Shown here: piece by piece, positions 5,010 to 6,478 of the stretch
How positions within the stretch are numbered: position 1 is the stretch's first letter
How the letters are laid out: each line of letters begins with the position of its first letter
NCBI GenBank assembly: GCA_964393335.1
Contig: CAYMTN010000280.1
Location: 1 to 6,478, forward strand
DNA: 6,478 bases
Direction: 5' to 3'
DNA from: CAYMTN01 sp964393335
GTDB lineage: Bacteria > Chloroflexota > Anaerolineae > Aggregatilineales > Aggregatilineaceae
Notes under the pieces: generated by a model
Databases searched by the model: none
What the model was told of the DNA's origin: nothing
Seen by the model: the letters and a program-made list of their open reading frames with translations, nothing else
Made by a program: the position numbers and the translations under genes

Positions 5010-5704
5010 ACCGGTTCATCCTCGAACCGGTAGCCCGCGCCGCGCACGGTCACGATCAAGGTTGGGTTAGCCGGATCGTCTTCGATCTTCTTGCGAATCC
5101 GCCCGATATGGACGTCTACCACGCGGTCATCCCCGTAATAATCGTAGCTCCACACGTGTTCGATCAACTGCTCGCGGCTCAGAACCAAGTTGTGATGCCG
5201 CGCCAACACGCACAGCAGATCAAATTCAATGGAAGTCAGATCTACGGGCTTGTCGTCGAGCCAGACGTAATGCGCCGCCACGTCAATACGCAGCCGCCGG
5301 AATGCCAGCACCGGCTCGGTATCGGCATGATTATCACCGCGCTGCCGCCGCAAAATCGTTTTGACACGCGCCACCAATTCGCGCGGGCTAAACGGTTTGG
5401 CCATGTAATCATCCGCCCCCATCGTCAGCCCGACGATCATATCCGTTTCTTCGGTTTTGGCGGTGAGCATCAACACGTACACATCCGACTCTCTGCGCAG
5501 GGTGCGCAGCAGCTCGATGCCATCCATGCCTGGCAGCATAATGTCCAATACGATGAGGTCCGGCTGGAATTTTCTGACCGCGTCAAGCGCCGAGAGACCA
5601 TCGAGCGCCGTGTGGACGGTGTAACTCTCTTTTTCCAGGTACGCACGGACGGTGTTAACAATACTAGGTTCGTCATCAACGACAAGAATCTTCGCACTGC
5701 TCAC
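5006..5704 (-). CDS. OmpR/PhoB-family response regulator
   Basis: This 232-residue cytoplasmic transcription factor is the partner of the adjacent histidine kinase. The receiver domain (~4-120) has the acidic pair Asp10-Asp11, phosphoacceptor Asp54 in IVLDIMLPGMDG, Thr81 in MLTAK, and Lys103 in the AKPFSPREL segment. The C-terminal winged helix (~130-230) shows the expected features: VDLTSIEFDLL, then LSREQLIEHVW, the recognition helix around DDRVVDVHIGRIRKKIE (192-208), and the terminal hairpin VRGAGYRFE. It starts at GTG (5702-5704), supported by GGAGG eight bases upstream. Close matches to PhoB-type DNA targets just downstream of the operon make a PhoB/PhoP-like role plausible, but the protein sequence alone does not distinguish this from other OmpR-family members. 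The first gene of the operon, it is read from an extended -10 promoter at 5743-5751. Confidence 0.96.
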   Translation of the reverse strand: MSSAKILVVDDEPSIVNTVRAYLEKESYTVHTALDGLSALDAVRKFQPDLIVLDIMLPGMDGIELLRTLRRESDVYVLMLTAKTEETDMIVGLTMGADDYMAKPFSPRELVARVKTILRRQRGDNHADTEPVLAFRRLRIDVAAHYVWLDDKPVDLTSIEFDLLCVLARHHNLVLSREQLIEHVWSYDYYGDDRVVDVHIGRIRKKIEDDPANPTLIVTVRGAGYRFEDEPV

Positions 5705-5742
5705 GGACTTCTCCTCCCAATGCAGCCCAGACTCTTTTCAAG

Positions 5743-5751
5743 ATTATAGCA
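5743..5751 (-). promoter_or_regulatory. Extended -10 promoter (TGCTATAAT) of the two-component operon
   Basis: On the minus strand TGCTATAAT is a perfect extended -10. There is no good -35 hexamer at 16-18 bases (TATTTG is the closest position), which fits a promoter helped by an activator. Transcription would start near 5736, about 32 bases before the GTG start. A pair of direct repeats lies centred at about -56. Confidence 0.55.
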
Positions 5752-5775
5752 GAGCCGGTCGCGCACAAATATTCC

Positions 5776-5781
5776 TATAAT
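5776..5781 (+). promoter_or_regulatory. Putative -10 (TATAAT) of the AI-2E-family gene
   Basis: A consensus TATAAT lies 45 bases before the ATG. No recognisable -35 sits at normal spacing. The predicted start near 5788 falls within the GTGTRCA direct repeats, so a protein bound there would block this promoter. Confidence 0.4.
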
Positions 5782-5783
5782 CT

Positions 5784-5800
5784 GTGTGCATACGTGTACA
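5784..5800. repeat. Direct repeats GTGTGCA / GTGTACA between divergent promoters
   Basis: Two 7-base units (5784-5790 and 5794-5800) differ at one position and are spaced one helical turn apart (10 bp). Tandem binding of OmpR-family regulators uses 10-11-bp repeats. The site lies upstream of the two-component operon promoter and over the start of the AI-2E gene, consistent with autoactivation plus control of the divergent gene. This is inference from position. Confidence 0.35.
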
Positions 5801-5826
5801 AGCTGATCATCGAGAGGGGAACTGGT

Positions 5827-6478
5827 ATGGTATTTCCGCGTCCCGGCTGGCAGCCCGGCATCCGATCCTGGTTAAGTTGGTTTGCGCTAATCCTGGCGCT
5901 GTGGTTAACGATTTCACACTTGGCCCTGATCTTCGAAGTGGGCCGCCTCCTGTTTGGCGCACTGTTGATCAGTCTGGCGATCTATCCGCTGGCGAACTGG
6001 CTGCGTCGTTGGCGCATCCCGCGCGGGCTGACGGTGATCATCGTCTACGTTGGGCTGGGCGGCGTGTTAGTCTTGATCGGCGCGCTGCTGATCCCGGTCA
6101 TCAGCACGGAAGTGCAAACCCTGCGCAGCCAGGGGCCGGACGTGATCAGCTCAGCGTTCGGTCAGCTTGAAAAGTCCACTATTTTTCGCAAGTGGGTCCC
6201 ATCCACGCAGACCGTCTCGCAGGATTTATCACAGCGGTTGGACGTGTTCGTCCAGTCGTTTGTGACGACCGTGACGCGTGTAGGGGGATTCGCACTCGAG
6301 CTGTTTATCGTGTTGATCCTGGCGTTCTTCTTCGTGACGGACGTGGAAATGGCAAACCGGCTGCTGGCTCACTGGGTCCCGGCGGCATACGAGCCGCGCG
6401 TCCGGGCGGTAGCGTCCGACATCCGCTACCGGCTGACCCGCTGGGTCTGGGCGCAAACCGGCATCGCGTTGTACTTTG
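5827..6478 (+). CDS. AI-2E/PerM-family transporter, N-terminal part (cut by window edge)
   Basis: An ATG at 5827, preceded by GAGAGGGGA about seven bases upstream, opens a frame of 217 codons that is still open at the right edge. The protein is an integral membrane protein with hydrophobic segments at ~15-37, 40-58, 68-92 and 152-172, and a polar, partly helical stretch at ~95-150 between the third and fourth. The motif after the fourth segment, ILAFFFVTDVE...WVPAAYEPRVR at ~164-193, is typical of the AI-2E transporter family (TqsA/PerM/YdiK type). Members are usually about 350 residues, so roughly 60% is present. Family members export diverse substrates, and some bacterial homologues are ion or Na+/H+ antiporters, so autoinducer transport should not be assumed. 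It is divergent from the two-component operon, sharing a 122-base promoter region. Confidence 0.88.
   Translation, partial: MVFPRPGWQPGIRSWLSWFALILALWLTISHLALIFEVGRLLFGALLISLAIYPLANWLRRWRIPRGLTVIIVYVGLGGVLVLIGALLIPVISTEVQTLRSQGPDVISSAFGQLEKSTIFRKWVPSTQTVSQDLSQRLDVFVQSFVTTVTRVGGFALELFIVLILAFFFVTDVEMANRLLAHWVPAAYEPRVRAVASDIRYRLTRWVWAQTGIALYF

Noticed and set aside
5108..5749. Plus-strand open frame of 213 codons across the response regulator
   Set aside because: It is antisense to a clear OmpR-family gene, with no ribosome site and no family features.
5784..6170. Plus-strand frame of 128 codons over the AI-2E gene
   Set aside because: It lies in a different frame from the membrane protein, whose hydrophobic pattern and family motifs are clear; the alternative product is Arg/Pro-rich without structure.

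Overview
The window is moderately GC-rich DNA (estimated by eye at close to 60%) from a free-living bacterium, tightly packed with ordinary chromosomal genes. Gene content and protein style suggest Chloroflexota (Anaerolineae-like). That placement is an impression from protein flavour, not a measured result. I see no insertion sequence, phage gene, CRISPR array, tRNA or rRNA.

Layout, left to right. (1) The last 19 codons of an unidentified plus-strand gene. (2) A minus-strand hybrid transcription factor: GntR-type winged helix plus LacI/periplasmic-binding-protein-like effector domain, with a TTG start. (3) A 167-bp divergent regulatory region with a palindromic GTACGTAC core placed where the regulator's own transcription should begin, and an 8-bp inverted repeat next to the opposite promoter. 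(4) A plus-strand pair: a 98-residue muconolactone-isomerase-like protein, then a kinase of the aminoglycoside/choline-phosphotransferase fold. The two are joined by a TGATG stop/start overlap, and the kinase is broken by an apparent one-base loss. (5) A minus-strand purine-type phosphoribosyltransferase. (6) A small minus-strand membrane protein with a His/Asp-rich tail. (7) A minus-strand two-component system, OmpR/PhoB-type response regulator then HAMP-containing histidine kinase, overlapping by ATGA. (8) A divergent plus-strand AI-2E/PerM-family membrane protein running off the right edge.

The most interesting signal is non-coding. Between the histidine kinase stop and the small membrane protein are three half-sites at exact 11-bp spacing (CCTTCAT, CCGTCAC, CTGTCAC). 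Two of them form a good match to the PhoB Pho box, with a -10-like hexamer ten bases downstream. This suggests the two-component system is a PhoB/PhoR- or PhoP/PhoR-like phosphate (or related envelope-stress) sensor and that the small His-rich protein next to it is a direct target. A separate pair of GTGTRCA direct repeats lies upstream of the response-regulator promoter and over the predicted start of the AI-2E gene, so the two divergent units may share control.
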